Assembly (NCBI GenBank): GCA_965646445.1
Contig: CBFFZW010000026.1
Span: forward strand, 1 to 48,825
DNA: 48,825 nucleotides
Origin: UBA11524 sp965646445
Lineage (GTDB): Bacteria > Bacillota > Clostridia > Christensenellales > Aristaeellaceae
Direction of reading: 5' to 3'
How positions within the stretch are numbered: position 1 is the stretch's first letter; the number at the start of each line of letters is the position of its first letter. Below the pieces are notes generated by a model. It was not told the origin of the DNA. It saw nothing but the letters and a program-made list of their open reading frames with translations, and did no database searches. Shown one piece after another: positions 1-7,285 of the stretch. A program made the position numbers and the translations under genes.

Positions 1-116
1 CGGTACGCAGTTCCAATGAGGCACAGAGCGCAGAGGCTTTTGCCTTTGCGCGACAATGCCGAATTGTGGACCGGCTGGCCAAGCAGGTTAAACTCAGCCG
101 CCCCCAGATCTCTTTG

Positions 117-140
117 CTACTTTCTCCGTGGAGAAAGTAG
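117..140. repeat. 11-bp perfect hairpin with 2-base loop
   Basis: The arms CTACTTTCTCC and GGAGAAAGTAG are separated by GT. The outer arms CTTTGCT (113-119) and AGCAAAG (152-158) could give a cruciform-like nested structure. No T-run follows in either direction, so it is not a standard terminator. Confidence 0.7.
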
Positions 141-230
141 AACCTTTATTAAGCAAAGTCTTGCAAGGGAAAACCATCCTTGCAAAGCTCTTTTCTTGAA
201 GGCAGGGTTTCGCGCTGCGGCGCGACCAAA

Positions 231-308
231 GGGCTTTCCGATCGCCCTTTGGAAACCTTCGGGGCCCGACTTTTGGGGCTTTCCGATTGCCCTTTGGAAA
301 CCTTCGGG
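231..308. repeat. Two direct copies of a 33-bp unit
   Basis: The units at 231-263 and 276-308 both begin GGGCTTTCCGAT and end CCTTCGGG. They differ by one base (C/T at the position after CCGAT) and are separated by 12 bases. Each unit also contains the near-palindrome CTTTCC/CCTTTGGAAA. There is no open frame of note. It is possibly part of a dispersed non-coding repeat family. Confidence 0.6.
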
Positions 309-340
309 CCGCTCACCTATAAACTTATCTTAGGCGTGAC

Positions 341-377
341 AAAAAAGCCCTGCGAGGATTCCGCATCCTTGCAGGGC
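341..377 (-). terminator. Rho-independent terminator of the phosphohexomutase gene
   Basis: A 13-bp stem pairs 347-359 with 365-377 around a 5-base loop and contains one G-T pair. On the minus strand it is followed by six T (346-341). It lies 23 bases beyond the minus-strand stop codon at 400-402, as expected for the end of that transcript. Confidence 0.85.
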
Positions 378-399
378 AGTTTTCATAATGGCAGGAAAG

Positions 400-2076
400 T
401 TACTCCTTCATCAACCCTTCCGCGGCTTCCGCGAGCCGCACCAGCATCGCGTCCGCCTCATCAGCGGTGGGCGCGACAGCCGTCAGGTACAGCTTGATCT
501 TCGGCTCGGTGCCGGAGGGGCGGATCATGACCTTGGCCCCGCCCGTCAGGCGGAAGGCCAGCACATCCGCGGGGGGCAGCTCGCCGTCGCCCTTGAGGTA
601 ATCGGTGACGCCCTCCACGGCCAGCCCCGCCAGGGACTGCACAGGGTGAGCACGCAGCTTCGCCATCAGCGACTGCATGGCGTGCATCCCTGCCTCGCCC
701 TCAAAGGTGAAGCTGCGCAGGTCGTGGCGGTAGCAGCCGTGCTCGGCGTACAGGGCGTTGATGGCGTCCAGGAGGGTCTTGCCCTGGCGGGCGTACCAGG
801 CGGCGGCTTCGCACACCAGCAGCGCGGCGTTCACCGCGTCCTTGTCCCGCACATGGGCGCCGGACAGGTAGCCGTAGCTCTCCTCGAAGCCGAAGATGAA
901 GCGGTCGGCCTGTCCCTGGGCTTCCAGCAAACCGATCTGTTCCCCGATGAATTTGAAGCCCGTCAGCGTTCGGCGCAGCTCCACGCCGTATTTCGCGGCC
1001 ACGGAGGAAGCCATGTCAGTGGAGACGATGGTGGTCACGGCCACGGGGTTTTCCGGCATGGCGACGCGGGCCAGACGCTGGCGGCAGATGTAGTCCAGCA
1101 GGATGACGCCCATTTCGTTGCCGGTGATGAGGCGGTAGCCTCCCTGGCTGTCCGGGACGGCGGCGCCGCAGCGGTCGCAGTCCGGGTCGGTGCCCAGGAG
1201 CAGGTCAGGGTGTACCTTATCGCACAGGCGCAGGCCCAGGGCCATGGCCTCGCGGATCTCCGGGTTGGGATAGGGGCAAGTGGGGAAGCGACCGTCGGGC
1301 TTTTCCTGCTCGGGCACCACTGTCACTTGGGTGACGCCCAGCTTGTCCAGCAGACGGCGCACGCACTCCAGCCCTGCGCCGTTGAGGGGGGTATAGACCA
1401 GCTTCAGGGCTTCCATGCCCTCGCCGCTGCCCACGCGCTGGGCGTACACCGCGTCGATAAAGGCATCCAGGCAGCCTTCGGGGATCAGCCGAATATGGCC
1501 GTCCGCCAGGGCCTGGTCGTAGTCAGCCACCCGGACATCATCGAAGCAGTCCACCCGGCGGATGGCGACCTGGATGCGCTCGGCAGCGTCGATGGTGATC
1601 TGGCAGCCGTCGGGGCCGTAAACCTTGTAGCCGTTGTACCGGCTGGGGTTGTGACTGGCGGTGACGCACACGCCCGCGCCGCAGTTCAGATAGCGCACGG
1701 CCCAGCTGAGGGCAGGGGTGGGCTGAAGACGGGGATACAGGTGCGCGGTGATGCCGTTGGCGGCCAGCACCCGGGCGGTCTCCCGGGCGAAAACGTCGCT
1801 CTTGATGCGGCTGTCATAGGCGATGGCCACGGCCCTGGGCAGGCCGGAGGCGTTCAGGTAATCCGCCAGCCCCTGGGTGGCCTTGCGCACGGTGTAGATG
1901 TTCATGCGGTTGCTACCCGCGCCGATGACGCCTCGCAGTCCGCCTGTGCCGAAGGAGAGCTCCTGATAAAACCGGTCGGCAATGGCGGCCTCGTCCTCCG
2001 CCACGTCCCGCAGCTCTGCCGTCAGGTCGGGATCCTCCACGGCGCGCCGCAGCCAGGTCTCATATCGCTGTTTCAT
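400..2076 (-). CDS. Phospho-sugar mutase (phosphoglucomutase/phosphomannomutase family)
   Basis: A 558-residue alpha-D-phosphohexomutase that interconverts hexose 1- and 6-phosphates in the cytoplasm. All four family signatures are visible: the phosphoserine loop TASHNP (139-144, Ser141), the metal-binding DPDCDR (297-302), the sugar-binding GFEESYG (396-402) and the phosphate-binding RPSGTEPK (519-526). The length matches Firmicutes PgcA-type enzymes. The ATG at 2076 is chosen because AGGAGG lies about eight bases upstream; the frame stays open further upstream but without homology. It has its own promoter (2125-2153) and terminator (341-377), so it is probably monocistronic. It could supply glucose 1-phosphate to the sugar-nucleotide genes downstream in the window. 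Glucose versus mannose preference cannot be read from the sequence. Confidence 0.93.
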   Translation of the reverse strand: MKQRYETWLRRAVEDPDLTAELRDVAEDEAAIADRFYQELSFGTGGLRGVIGAGSNRMNIYTVRKATQGLADYLNASGLPRAVAIAYDSRIKSDVFARETARVLAANGITAHLYPRLQPTPALSWAVRYLNCGAGVCVTASHNPSRYNGYKVYGPDGCQITIDAAERIQVAIRRVDCFDDVRVADYDQALADGHIRLIPEGCLDAFIDAVYAQRVGSGEGMEALKLVYTPLNGAGLECVRRLLDKLGVTQVTVVPEQEKPDGRFPTCPYPNPEIREAMALGLRLCDKVHPDLLLGTDPDCDRCGAAVPDSQGGYRLITGNEMGVILLDYICRQRLARVAMPENPVAVTTIVSTDMASSVAAKYGVELRRTLTGFKFIGEQIGLLEAQGQADRFIFGFEESYGYLSGAHVRDKDAVNAALLVCEAAAWYARQGKTLLDAINALYAEHGCYRHDLRSFTFEGEAGMHAMQSLMAKLRAHPVQSLAGLAVEGVTDYLKGDGELPPADVLAFRLTGGAKVMIRPSGTEPKIKLYLTAVAPTADEADAMLVRLAEAAEGLMKE

Positions 2077-2124
2077 GGTTGCATACCTCCTGTTGGTCGC
2101 GGAGCCCAAACGCGCCGCCACGCC

Positions 2125-2153
2125 ATCATACCATATTTGCGCTGGGCTTGCAA
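2125..2153 (-). promoter_or_regulatory. Sigma-A promoter of the phosphohexomutase gene
   Basis: On the minus strand, TTGCAA (2153-2148) is followed after 17 bases by TATGAT (2130-2125), with an extended -10 TGG just before it. The gene starts about 49 bases downstream of the -10. Confidence 0.75.
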
Positions 2154-2167
2154 TGCGTGCCAGCGGG

Positions 2168-2205
2168 ACAAAAAGAGCCTCCGAAGCCGTTGAAGCATCG
2201 GAGGC
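2168..2205 (-). terminator. Terminator after the IclR regulator gene
   Basis: The stem pairs GCCTCCG (2177-2183) with CGGAGGC (2199-2205). On the minus strand it is followed by TCTTTTTG. It sits just after the IclR stop codon (2211) and closes the aldolase-regulator transcript. Confidence 0.8.
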
Positions 2206-2210
2206 GGCTT

Positions 2211-2963
2211 TTATACGATTCTTTGCAGCGGTTCCAGAATGCTGCTGATGATCCGCGCGTCGTTGATGAGGGTTTCGGGGTCGAAACGGGGGGAGGGGCC
2301 GGACACGCTGACGGCGGCGAACACCTTGCCCGCGGCGTTGAAGACAGGCACCGCCACGCAGCGGATGCCGAACTCGTGCTCCATGTTGTCCACCGCGTAG
2401 CCGTTTTGGCGGACTTCCTCCAGGTGGTGCAGGAGCATCGCCGGATCGGTCATGGTGAAGCCGGTGTAGGCCCGCAGCTTGCCCTGCGTCACGGCGGCAA
2501 TCTGATCCTCGGGCAGATAGGCCAGCATGGCCTTCCCCAGGCCGGTGCAGTACAGGGGCGCGCGCTCGCCAAGGATGTTGCGGGTGGGCTGCTGGCTGGA
2601 AGGATAGGTGGACTCGATGTAGAGCACCTCGTTCTCGTTGAGAATGCCGAAATAGCAGACCTCCCGGGTTTCCTGGGCGATGCGGGTCAGGTAGGGGAGA
2701 AACAGATCGCGCATGCCGTGGTGGCTGTTGACGATGTAGCTCAGGTGCAGCACCTTCATGCCCAGGCAGTATTTGCTGGTGGCCGGGTTTTTCATCAGAT
2801 ACCCCAGGCGCTGGAAGGTGCTGAGGATGTTGTACACGGTGCTTTTCTGCATCCCCAGCATTTTGGCGATTTCCGACGGCCCCATTTCCGGCTGCTCGAC
2901 GGAGAAGCATTCCAGCACCTGCATGGCGCGGGCCAGGGACTTGACCTGATTATCATCCGCCAT
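2211..2963 (-). CDS. IclR-family transcriptional regulator
   Basis: A 250-residue IclR regulator. It has an N-terminal winged helix-turn-helix (about 8-70, with SEIAKMLGMQKSTVYNIL as the recognition region) and a C-terminal effector domain (about 80-245) ending in the usual IISSILEPL helix. IclR proteins bind small carbohydrate-derived acids or aromatics and usually control adjacent catabolic genes. The ATG at 2963 has GGAGG eight bases upstream; an in-frame ATG six codons earlier lacks this. It lies 40 bases after the aldolase gene and is probably co-transcribed with it. The divergent region at 3927-4160 carries short shared motifs that could be its operators. Likely target (inference): the aldolase unit and the ten-gene operon at 4161-16309. 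The ligand is unknown. Confidence 0.92.
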   Translation of the reverse strand: MADDNQVKSLARAMQVLECFSVEQPEMGPSEIAKMLGMQKSTVYNILSTFQRLGYLMKNPATSKYCLGMKVLHLSYIVNSHHGMRDLFLPYLTRIAQETREVCYFGILNENEVLYIESTYPSSQQPTRNILGERAPLYCTGLGKAMLAYLPEDQIAAVTQGKLRAYTGFTMTDPAMLLHHLEEVRQNGYAVDNMEHEFGIRCVAVPVFNAAGKVFAAVSVSGPSPRFDPETLINDARIISSILEPLQRIV

Positions 2964-3002
2964 GGGGGCGCCTCCTTTCATCCTGCCCTTGGGGGCAGGG
3001 GA

Positions 3003-3926
3003 TCAATCGTGACAAAGGGTGCTGAGGACGTGGCGGGCGGCCTTGTCCATTTGGCGCACCTCATCCCGGAAGGTTTCGGTCAGCCCGGCCTCGGGCAGGA
3101 CGCGGGCGGCGGCGGAATCCAGCACGCCCTCGATGGCCTTCAGGTGATACTTGGCGTTGACGGGGTAGTACTGCCGCTCAATCTCGGAGAAGACGGTGAG
3201 GAACGACTGTACCAGCTCGGCCTTCTCGGGCTGGCGCTGCCAGTTCTCCCACAGCCAGCGGTACAGCTCCATGTGGAAGTTCATCATCACGCCGGAGAAG
3301 CCCGCGCCGCCCGCCCGCAGGGTTTCCAGCAGGGTGGTGGTGTTGGCGTTGAACAGGCGCAGGTCGCTGCCCCTGAGCACATCCAGGCGCTTGCGGATCA
3401 GCGCCATGTCGCAGCAGGTATCCTTCATGAAGGCGAAGCGCCCGGACTCCGCGCACCACTTCAATTCATCCAGGGTAATCAGCCGCTTGAAGGGATAGGG
3501 GCACTCATAGAAGCCCAGCGGCGCCTCGGGATCGAGCTGTTGCATCAGCGCCTGAAGGCGGGGCAGGAAGGATTCGCCCGCGCGGCCGGGGAGGCACAGC
3601 CGGTTGGTAATCAGGATGAGGGCGTCCGCGCCGGCCCTGCGCATCAGGTTCAGCTCCTCGGCCTGATCGGACAGGCTGGCGGAGGTGTGGCCCGAGGCGA
3701 TGACCGGCACATGCGCGTGCCCCTTGACAAAGGCGACCAGCTCCGCGCGCTCTTTTAATGAAAGGAAAAAAATCTCGCTGGACTGGCAGGCGGCGAATAA
3801 GCCTGTCGCGCCGTGCTCCTCATACCAGGCGATGAGCCGCTCCAGGGAAGCATAATCAATCTCACCCTCCGGGGTGAAGGGGGTAATCATCACGGGCCAG
3901 AGGCCGTTGCAGTGCTGTATCGGCAT
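3003..3926 (-). CDS. Dihydrodipicolinate synthase / N-acetylneuraminate lyase family aldolase
   Basis: A 307-residue class I pyruvate-dependent aldolase of the DapA/NanA family. The Schiff-base lysine is Lys168 in FMKDTCCD and the catalytic tyrosine is Tyr140 in GFYECPYP. The usual GTTGE/GSTGE loop is replaced by CQSSE (47-51), which argues against true DapA and against classical NanA. The substrate is therefore probably another 2-keto-3-deoxy acid cleaved to pyruvate plus an aldehyde. The start at 3926 has GGAGGG seven bases upstream. It is the first gene of the unit with the IclR regulator and is driven by the promoter at 3982-4010, divergent from the glycan-import operon. That context suggests cleavage of a deoxy-ketoaldonic acid released by the sialidase-fold enzymes there (inference). 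Confidence 0.88.
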   Translation of the reverse strand: MPIQHCNGLWPVMITPFTPEGEIDYASLERLIAWYEEHGATGLFAACQSSEIFFLSLKERAELVAFVKGHAHVPVIASGHTSASLSDQAEELNLMRRAGADALILITNRLCLPGRAGESFLPRLQALMQQLDPEAPLGFYECPYPFKRLITLDELKWCAESGRFAFMKDTCCDMALIRKRLDVLRGSDLRLFNANTTTLLETLRAGGAGFSGVMMNFHMELYRWLWENWQRQPEKAELVQSFLTVFSEIERQYYPVNAKYHLKAIEGVLDSAAARVLPEAGLTETFRDEVRQMDKAARHVLSTLCHD

Positions 3927-3981
3927 TCGGAAATCCCTCCGTTATTTTACTGGACAGCATTCTGTCATACTGAACACCTAT

Positions 3982-4010
3982 ATCATATTGGATACGGGGC
4001 TTCTTGTCAA
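3982..4010 (-). promoter_or_regulatory. Consensus promoter of the aldolase-IclR unit
   Basis: On the minus strand, TTGACA (4010-4005), a 17-base spacer and TATGAT (3987-3982) are present. The motif GTTCAGTA (minus strand, 3975-3968) lies at the expected transcription start and recurs at the divergent promoter. Confidence 0.85.
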
Positions 4011-4074
4011 GGGGTGTGGAGGATCAGGGGAATATTTTTTCATATTAAACAAAAAATGAATTTATTTTTCCCTG

Positions 4075-4103
4075 TTGACAAAGAAAATCAATCATGCTAC
4101 AAT
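4075..4103 (+). promoter_or_regulatory. Consensus promoter of the ten-gene glycan operon
   Basis: TTGACA (4075-4080), a 17-base spacer and TACAAT (4098-4103) are present. The surrounding sequence is strikingly AT-rich (4031-4115). The start point would be near 4110, just before the operator-like repeats at 4113-4142. Confidence 0.88.
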
Positions 4104-4112
4104 GAATTATCA

Positions 4113-4142
4113 AATGAACGACGTTCAGTAATAATGAACGAC
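4113..4142. promoter_or_regulatory. Operator-like repeats at the operon start (candidate IclR sites)
   Basis: Two direct copies of AATGAACGAC (4113-4122 and 4133-4142) are spaced exactly 20 bases apart, two helical turns. The first overlaps the palindrome GAACGACGTTC (4116-4126). GTTCAGTA (4123-4130) also occurs at the same relative position in the divergent promoter (minus strand, 3975-3968). The arrangement suits a dimeric or tetrameric repressor such as the nearby IclR protein, but binding is inferred. Confidence 0.55.
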
Positions 4143-4160
4143 AAGGACGGTGATGACGAC

Positions 4161-5294
4161 ATGGCGCTGCCCATCAGCAACCACTACCGGGTGGAGGGTG
4201 TACGCCCCAAGCTGGCGGTGACCACCCGCGTGGTGCTGGAGCCCTGCGATGAATGGAGCTATGCCCATCACCCGCACATGATCCGCTTCAAGGGCCGGTA
4301 CTTCCTGTGCAGCAGCCAGGGCCATCTCCATGAGGACGACGTGGGCCAGCGGATCGTCTGCACCATGAGCGACGACCTGACGGCCTGGGAGCCGGTTCGG
4401 GTGCTGGCGGAGCCGGAGGACCCCGCCCATCAGGCGCTGATCCCCTCGGGGCTGTACGTCCACGGGGATACCCTGATCGCTTATTATGTGACGCTGGAAT
4501 ACAGCCCGGAGGCGCTCAAAAACGGCTGCCGTCAGATGGGCGGCCGGGGGCGGAGGATCCTGGGCTTCAACTATCGTACCTCCGCCGACGGCGTGCACTG
4601 GTCGGCGCCCACGCCGCTGCCGGCCTTCGGCGGGAACATGCCCGTGGGGCGGCTGAAGTCGGGGCGGCTGTTCTCCGCCGGAGGACGGAACGTGGCCTGG
4701 TCGGACTGTGACGACGGCGTTTCCGGCTGGAAGGGCGTCACCATCTGCCCGGAGGGCTATGGCAACCGCCCGGAGGATGTGCGCAGCGAGGACGACCTGC
4801 CGGGGCTGGTGAGCGACACCCATGTGGCCCTTTGCGAGGGCTCCTGGATTCAGCAGGACAGCGGACGGCTGTGGCTGTATCTTCGCTCGGCCACGCCCTG
4901 GCTGTGGGCCTGCTACAGCGACGACGAGGGCGAAACCTGGTCGCTGCCCGAGCGGACGGACTTCACCGACAACCGGACGAAATTTTTCCTGGGGCGGCTG
5001 CCGGACAAGCGATACTTCTATGTCGGCACCCCGGATCCGTTCCCGCCCAGAACCCGCCATGTGCTGGCCCTGTCCCTCTCCCGGGACGGCCTGGACTGGA
5101 CGGAGCATTACCTCCTGGCGGACGAGCAGTACAAGGGCCGATACCCCGGCATCGACAAGAACGGCGTTTACGGCTATCCCACCGTGCTGACGGAGGATGA
5201 CCGGCTGATTGTCACCGTGTCGATCAACAAGGAAATGATCGTCGTCATGACGGCGGACTGGACCAAGCTGCAACAAAGGAGTGACGAGGGATGA
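4161..5294 (+). CDS. Sialidase-fold (BNR/Asp-box) glycoside hydrolase-like protein
   Basis: A 377-residue six-bladed beta-propeller protein of the exo-sialidase type. Asp-box-like repeats are visible (TSADGVHWSAP, YSDDEGETWSLP, LSRDGLDWTEH). It has no signal peptide, so it should act in the cytoplasm on imported oligosaccharide. The ATG at 4161 is preferred because AAGGACGGTGAT (4143-4154), close to a full Shine-Dalgarno sequence, lies just upstream; an in-frame ATG at 4134 has none and sits inside the operator-like repeats. It is the first gene of the operon and overlaps the next by four bases (ATGA). Sialidase-fold enzymes release 2-keto-3-deoxy acids (sialic acid, Kdo, Kdn), consistent with the divergent aldolase. 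The catalytic arginines and nucleophile were not mapped, so a non-sialidase activity is possible. Confidence 0.75.
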   Translation: MALPISNHYRVEGVRPKLAVTTRVVLEPCDEWSYAHHPHMIRFKGRYFLCSSQGHLHEDDVGQRIVCTMSDDLTAWEPVRVLAEPEDPAHQALIPSGLYVHGDTLIAYYVTLEYSPEALKNGCRQMGGRGRRILGFNYRTSADGVHWSAPTPLPAFGGNMPVGRLKSGRLFSAGGRNVAWSDCDDGVSGWKGVTICPEGYGNRPEDVRSEDDLPGLVSDTHVALCEGSWIQQDSGRLWLYLRSATPWLWACYSDDEGETWSLPERTDFTDNRTKFFLGRLPDKRYFYVGTPDPFPPRTRHVLALSLSRDGLDWTEHYLLADEQYKGRYPGIDKNGVYGYPTVLTEDDRLIVTVSINKEMIVVMTADWTKLQQRSDEG

Positions 5295-6241
5295 CTGGCG
5301 TACAAAGACCCCTGGGCGAACCGAAAATGAGCACCCGGATCTTCCGGGCGCTGAAGCGCGACCGATGGCTGTACCTGATTATGCTCTTGCCCGCGCTGTA
5401 CTACATCCTGTTCTGGTACTACCCCATGTACGGCGTGACCATCGCCTTCAAGGACTTCAAGCCCAAGCTGGGGATACCGAAAAGCCCGTGGACCAGCCAG
5501 CACGGCATGAAGTATGTGCTGCAGGTTGTCAATGACCCTTACTTCTGGACGGTGTTCAAAAACACCATCATCCTGAACCTGGAGAACCTGGTTGTCACCT
5601 TCCCCGCGCCCATCATCCTGGCCCTGATGCTCAACGAGATCACCTCCACCCGCTACAAGCGCGTGGTGCAGACCGTCACTTATCTGCCGCACTTCCTGTC
5701 CACGGTGGTGGTGGTGGGTATGCTGAACACTATGTTCAACTCCACGGGTATCGTCAATGAGATCATCGTGTCCCTGGGCGGCGAGAAGATGAACTTCCTC
5801 AATGACGCCCAGTACTTCCGCCCCATGTACATCGGCTCCAATGTCTGGCAGAGCATCGGCTGGGATTCCATCATCTTCCTCTCCGCCCTGTCCGGCCTGG
5901 ATCAGGAGCTGTACGAGGCGGCCCGCATCGACGGCGCCGGGCGGTGGAAGCAGACCCTGCACATCACCATTCCCGGCATCCTGCCCACCATCATCATCAT
6001 GCTGATTCTGGCCATGGGCAAGATCATGAACGTCAGCTACCAGAAGGTATTGCTGATGATGACCGGCTCCAATCAGTCCGTGGCGGACGTGATTTCCACT
6101 TATGTGTACCGCCGCGGCATCACCAAAGCCGACTTCAGCTACGCCACGGCCGTCAACCTGTTCCAGTCCCTTGTCAGCCTGCTGTTTGTGGGCGTGACCA
6201 ACTACATCTCGCGCAGAACCAGCGAAACTTCGCTCTGGTAA
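5291..6241 (+). CDS. ABC sugar transporter permease, LplB-type
   Basis: A 316-residue integral membrane subunit of a carbohydrate ABC importer. About six membrane helices are visible, starting at LYLIMLLPALYYILFWYY (about 27-44). The cytoplasmic coupling motif EAARIDGAGRWKQTLHITIP, through which the permease contacts the ATPase, is at about 210-230. The start overlaps the previous stop (ATGA) and has AAAGGAG about ten bases upstream. It pairs with the permease that follows and the binding protein at 7286. No ATPase gene is present in the locus, so a shared MsmX/UgpC-type ATPase encoded elsewhere is expected. Confidence 0.93.
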   Translation: MTGVQRPLGEPKMSTRIFRALKRDRWLYLIMLLPALYYILFWYYPMYGVTIAFKDFKPKLGIPKSPWTSQHGMKYVLQVVNDPYFWTVFKNTIILNLENLVVTFPAPIILALMLNEITSTRYKRVVQTVTYLPHFLSTVVVVGMLNTMFNSTGIVNEIIVSLGGEKMNFLNDAQYFRPMYIGSNVWQSIGWDSIIFLSALSGLDQELYEAARIDGAGRWKQTLHITIPGILPTIIIMLILAMGKIMNVSYQKVLLMMTGSNQSVADVISTYVYRRGITKADFSYATAVNLFQSLVSLLFVGVTNYISRRTSETSLW

Positions 6242-6257
6242 GGAAGGAGGAAGACGT

Positions 6258-7142
6258 ATGCCCATCAAGGAAGGCGGCATGAGCCGCAAGGCGTTCATGG
6301 TATTCAACTATGTCTTCCTGGCCCTGCTGATGCTGGTCTGCCTTTACCCGCTGTGGCTGCAGGTGATTATCTCCATCAGCCATGGCCTGGAGGTCATGAA
6401 GGGCGGCATTACCCTGCTGCCCCGGCAGATCACCTTCGAGACCTACAAGACCCTGCTGCGGGGCGAATTGTTCATGTATATGAAGAACACCATCGTGTAC
6501 ACGGTGGTGGGCACGCTGGTCAACCTGGGCATGAGCTGCCTGTGCGCGTATCCGCTGTCCCGCAAGACCTTCTCGGGCCGCAGGTTCTTCACCCTGATGG
6601 TCACGGTGACGCTGTTCTTCTCCGGCGGCATGATACCCATGTACCTGACCGTGAAGCAGTTCGGTCTGATGGACTCCATGTGGTCGCTGATTCTCCCCGG
6701 CGCCATCAGCACCTACAACATGATTATCATTCGTACCGCCTTCCAGGCACTGCCGGATTCCCTCATCGAATCCGCCCAGCTGGACGGCGCCAACGACCTG
6801 ATTATTCTGGGTAGGATCGTCATCCCGCTGACCAAGGCGACCCTGGCCACCATGCTGCTGTTCTACGCCGTCAGTCACTGGAACGCCTACTTCGACGCCA
6901 TGCTGTACATCAACAGCAAGGAAAAGTATCCCCTGCAGATCATGCTGCGCAACATGCTCATCGGCGGCCTGTTCAATGAGGAAACGGCCATCGCCGGCGC
7001 TAACGCCGAAGCCTTCGCGGTGACGGACTCCACCCTGCGCTCGGCCACCATCATCGTGACCACCCTGCCGATCCTGATTGTGTATCCCTTCGTGCAGCGC
7101 TATTTCGTCAAGGGCGTGATGATCGGCTCGGTGAAGGGATGA
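6258..7142 (+). CDS. ABC sugar transporter permease, YtcP/LplC-type
   Basis: The second, 294-residue permease of the importer. It has six predicted membrane helices, the first at about 14-36, and the coupling motif ESAQLDGANDLIILGRIVIP at about 170-190. It ends in the characteristic short C-terminus FVKGVMIGSVKG of the LplC/YtcP subgroup. GGAGG lies upstream of the ATG and the gene follows the first permease by 16 bases. LplB/LplC-type pairs usually carry uncommon or acidic oligosaccharides such as alginate or rhamnogalacturonan pieces, which agrees with the enzymes downstream. Confidence 0.93.
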   Translation: MPIKEGGMSRKAFMVFNYVFLALLMLVCLYPLWLQVIISISHGLEVMKGGITLLPRQITFETYKTLLRGELFMYMKNTIVYTVVGTLVNLGMSCLCAYPLSRKTFSGRRFFTLMVTVTLFFSGGMIPMYLTVKQFGLMDSMWSLILPGAISTYNMIIIRTAFQALPDSLIESAQLDGANDLIILGRIVIPLTKATLATMLLFYAVSHWNAYFDAMLYINSKEKYPLQIMLRNMLIGGLFNEETAIAGANAEAFAVTDSTLRSATIIVTTLPILIVYPFVQRYFVKGVMIGSVKG

Positions 7143-7153
7143 CGCCTTCGTTC

Positions 7154-7169
7154 AAGCGGCGCGCCGCTT
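7154..7169. promoter_or_regulatory. 16-bp GC-rich palindrome between permease and binding-protein genes
   Basis: AAGCGGCGCGCCGCTT is perfectly self-complementary and is extended outward by TTC/GAA. A second hairpin, GAGGGC/GCCCTC, follows at about 7186-7202. There is no T-run, so an mRNA-stabilising or processing element upstream of the highly expressed binding-protein gene is more likely than a terminator. Confidence 0.4.
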
Positions 7170-7285
7170 TGTGAATGAAAGTCAGAGGGCTGCGGGCCCT
7201 CCGACGCCACCCGGGGAGAATCCCGGAATCCCATGTATCCTGCGGACGTATGTCCGTGGAAATAAAATCCAAGGAGGAAGAAACC

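Larger units (their letters stand above)
1..340. other. Repeat-rich intergenic stretch, no gene recognised
   Basis: No credible gene is visible. Two 105-codon frames overlap one another here, but they have repetitive composition and no ribosome site. The stretch is built of inverted and direct repeats: an 11-bp perfect hairpin at 117-140, flanking CTTTGCT/AGCAAAG arms (113-119 and 152-158), a TTGCAAGG/CCTTGCAA pair near 160-186, and two copies of a 33-bp unit at 231-263 and 276-308. It looks like a non-coding repeat or small palindromic element rather than coding DNA. Confidence 0.6.

Noticed and set aside
231..308. CRISPR-like array
   Set aside because: There are only two repeat copies, the spacer is just 12 bases, and no cas genes are nearby.
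16..497. Two overlapping plus-strand frames of 105 codons at the left end
   Set aside because: Both translate the 33-bp repeat twice, overlap each other and lack ribosome sites; the second runs through a terminator.
388..3758. Long plus-strand open frames (601 and 559 codons) opposite the mutase, IclR and aldolase genes
   Set aside because: They are antisense shadows of GC-rich genes: His/Gln/Gly/Ala-rich, no domains, no ribosome sites.
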